A stretch of 6,607 nucleotides of DNA from Arthrobacter sp. (GTDB lineage Bacteria; Actinomycetota; Actinomycetes; Actinomycetales; Micrococcaceae). The notes under the pieces are model-generated. The model had not been told where the DNA came from. It saw only the letters and a program-made list of their open reading frames with translations, and ran no database searches. The stretch is from contig JAGLBH010000096.1 in assembly GCA_018260285.1 (NCBI GenBank), positions 1-6,607 on the forward strand. The letters run 5' to 3'. Below are positions 5,461 through 6,607 of this stretch, piece by piece. The translations under genes were made by a program, and so were the position numbers. The stretch's first letter is position 1, and every line of letters begins with the position of its first letter.

Positions 5461-5511
5461 TGCAGCGGTGGACCTTGCCTGCCGCGCCAGCCTGGCCCGC
5501 TGCCCCGAGCG

Positions 5512-6423
5512 TCAGGCGCCGAGGACCATCGCGGCGGCGTAGAGAAGGCTGAAGACGAGGCTGAGGATGCCCGTGGTCTTGAGCACCGGGATGAGCTGGG
5601 CCCGCTCGAGGCGGCCCTCGGAGAGCATGACCCGGATGGGGGAGAGCGCCAGGGCCCCCGCCGCCACGGGCAGCAGCGCCCAGAGGCCAACCTGCCCCAC
5701 GAGGACCACAGGCAAGAGGGCGCCAACCGCGCACATGGCCGCGAAGGCCCAGCGGGCGCGGGTGTCGCCGAGGCGGACGGCCAGGGTGATCTTGCCGACC
5801 TCGCGGTCTGTCGGGATGTCCCGCACGTTGTTGGCCATGAGCAGCGCCGTCGCAAAGAGGCCGATCGAGACCGCACCCACCCACGAGCTGTCACCCACGC
5901 GGCCGATCTGCGTGAGCGTCGTGCCGAGGGTGGCCACGAGGCCGAAGAAGATGAAGACCATGATGTCCCCGAGACCCAGGTAGCCGTAGGGCTTGGAGCC
6001 GCCCGTGTACCCCCACGCGGCCAGCACGCAGAGCACGCCGACGCCGATGAGCCACCACATCCCCGCAGAGACCGTCAGGGCCAGACCGAAGAGGCCCGCC
6101 ACGCCGAAGCAGAGGAAGGCGGCCCGCTTGACGCTCGCCGGGGCGGCTGCCCCCGAGCCGGTGAGGCGCAGGGGGCCGACCCGAACGTCGTCGGTGCCGC
6201 GGATGCCGTCAGAGTAGTCGTTGGCGTAGTTGACGCCCACCTGGAGGGCCACGGCGACGACCAGGGCGAGGAGGCCACGAGCCCACGCCGGGACGGGCCC
6301 TGCCGAGAGCCAGCCCTGCGGGTCGATCTGGTACGCGGCGGCAGTGCCGGCGATGACCGGCGCGAACGCCATGGGCAGGGTGCGCGGGCGTGCGCCTTCG
6401 ATCCATTGTGCGGCGGTGGCCAT
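5512..6423 (-). CDS. menA: 1,4-dihydroxy-2-naphthoate polyprenyltransferase MenA
   Basis: MenA joins a polyprenyl diphosphate to 1,4-dihydroxy-2-naphthoate in the membrane, giving demethylmenaquinone. The 303-aa product has about nine hydrophobic segments and both UbiA-superfamily aspartate motifs that bind Mg-diphosphate: NYANDYSDGIRGTD (Asn65, Asp69, Asp72) and NNVRDIPTDREVGKITLAVRLG (Arg201, Asp202, Asp206). RPRTLPMAFAPVIAGTA near the N-terminus is typical of MenA rather than of UbiA, haem O synthase or chlorophyll synthase. The ATG is the complement of 6421-6423, preceded by GAAGGA (complement of 6428-6433) at 4-nt spacing. It lies 69 nt downstream of the menE-like end on the same strand, so the two are probably cotranscribed. 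It converges on the cytochrome c operon across the hairpin region. Its length is typical and no residue is missing. Confidence 0.96.
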   Translation of the reverse strand: MATAAQWIEGARPRTLPMAFAPVIAGTAAAYQIDPQGWLSAGPVPAWARGLLALVVAVALQVGVNYANDYSDGIRGTDDVRVGPLRLTGSGAAAPASVKRAAFLCFGVAGLFGLALTVSAGMWWLIGVGVLCVLAAWGYTGGSKPYGYLGLGDIMVFIFFGLVATLGTTLTQIGRVGDSSWVGAVSIGLFATALLMANNVRDIPTDREVGKITLAVRLGDTRARWAFAAMCAVGALLPVVLVGQVGLWALLPVAAGALALSPIRVMLSEGRLERAQLIPVLKTTGILSLVFSLLYAAAMVLGA

Positions 6424-6492
6424 GAGGTCCTTCGGGAGTCGGGCGGGAAAGCGAATCGGGGAAAATGCGAGCGGGCTGGGAACGGCGGGGGG

Positions 6493-6607
6493 TCAGCCGG
6501 CTGTGTCCGACGGCCCGGAAGCCTCGGCCAGCCTGCGGGCCATGGCCTGTCGGTCCTCTTTGCCGTTGGGCAGCAGGGGCAGCTCCGGGGCGGTCAGGAG
6601 GAGCTTG
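6493..6607 (-). CDS. menE: AMP-forming acyl-CoA ligase C-terminus, probably o-succinylbenzoate-CoA ligase MenE
   Basis: Only the last 37 codons are visible, ending at TGA (complement of 6493-6495) and running off the right edge. The segment ELPLLPNGKEDRQAMARRL carries the PNGKxDR signature of the C-terminal domain of adenylate-forming enzymes, where the Lys contacts the substrate in the adenylation step. The fragment alone cannot tell MenE from other acyl-CoA ligases. The assignment to MenE, which activates o-succinylbenzoate with CoA for menaquinone synthesis, rests on its place directly upstream of menA on the same strand. The last ten or so residues (ASGPSDTAG) are a variable tail. Confidence 0.7.
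   Translation of the reverse strand, partial: KLLLTAPELPLLPNGKEDRQAMARRLAEASGPSDTAG

Larger units (their letters stand above)
4662..5511. other. Hairpin-rich convergent intergenic region, no credible gene
   Basis: These 850 bases lie between the 3' ends of the plus-strand cytochrome c operon and the minus-strand menA. Every open frame here is short, lacks a ribosome site and family resemblance, and runs through palindromes that give low-complexity peptides, so I call no gene. Instead there is one simple hairpin (4694-4717), three 67-bp palindromic repeats R1-R3, a linker hairpin (4893-4921), a candidate branched fold (5085-5169), one solitary 18-bp palindrome (5056-5073) and a six-unit array (5286-5460). 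GC content stays high, so there is no base-composition sign of recent transfer. Confidence 0.75.

Noticed and set aside
5238..5552. Open frame of 104 codons through the palindrome array, with a PRKIRG/PEKPG-like repeated peptide
   Set aside because: The periodic peptide simply follows the 31-32 bp DNA repeat. There is no ribosome site, and the frame runs into the antiparallel 3' end of menA.
6424..6492. Separate menA promoter in the menE-menA gap
   Set aside because: The gap has a short AT-richer patch but no recognisable -10/-35 pair; cotranscription with the upstream gene is the simpler reading.

Overview
The window is a high-GC actinobacterial chromosome segment, most like Micrococcales (Arthrobacter/Sinomonas-type; the genus is a guess). 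The evidence is strong G/C preference at third codon positions, GTG starts, tight start/stop overlaps, and a gene order known from Actinomycetota. In Mycobacterium tuberculosis a phosphoglycerate-mutase-like gene, a thioredoxin-like gene, ccdA, a resB-like gene and ccsA lie in a row (Rv0525-Rv0529), with menA and menE a few genes away on the opposite strand (from memory, not searched).

Plus strand, 1-4661: the 3' end of a histidine-phosphatase gene is followed by a compact System II cytochrome c maturation operon. Its genes are a TlpA/ResA-like thiol-disulfide lipoprotein (391-1038), ccdA (1038-1811), resB (1820-3409), ccsB (3406-4365) and a small DUF4229-like membrane protein (4410-4661). 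CcdA carries electrons across the membrane, the TlpA-like protein reduces apocytochrome CXXCH cysteines outside, and ResB-CcsB moves haem and attaches it. The junctions are 1-nt overlap (TAGTG), 8-nt gap, 4-nt overlap (ATGA) and 44-nt gap, so one transcript with translational coupling is likely. No convincing Shine-Dalgarno precedes the first gene. A perfect 7-bp inverted repeat spans its only plausible starts and a possible -10 box.

4662-5511: about 850 bp between convergent operons with no credible gene. It is not featureless. It holds three aligned copies of a 67-bp imperfect palindrome (R1-R3), a linker hairpin with an 11-bp stem, a candidate three-way-junction fold, and a tandem array of six 18-bp C5/G5 palindromes with a 31-32 bp period and a 94-bp higher-order period. 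This is the most unusual part of the window. It may be a REP/BIME-like repeat family, a bidirectional terminator or insulator, or an uncharacterised structured-RNA locus.

Minus strand, 5512-6607: menA, and upstream of it the C-terminal end of an AMP-forming ligase that is probably menE. Both belong to menaquinone biosynthesis. The window therefore joins two respiratory supply lines, haem attachment to cytochrome c and the lipid quinone pool, in convergent operons. The protein-coding part is conventional; the novelty, if any, is in the intergenic hairpin region.
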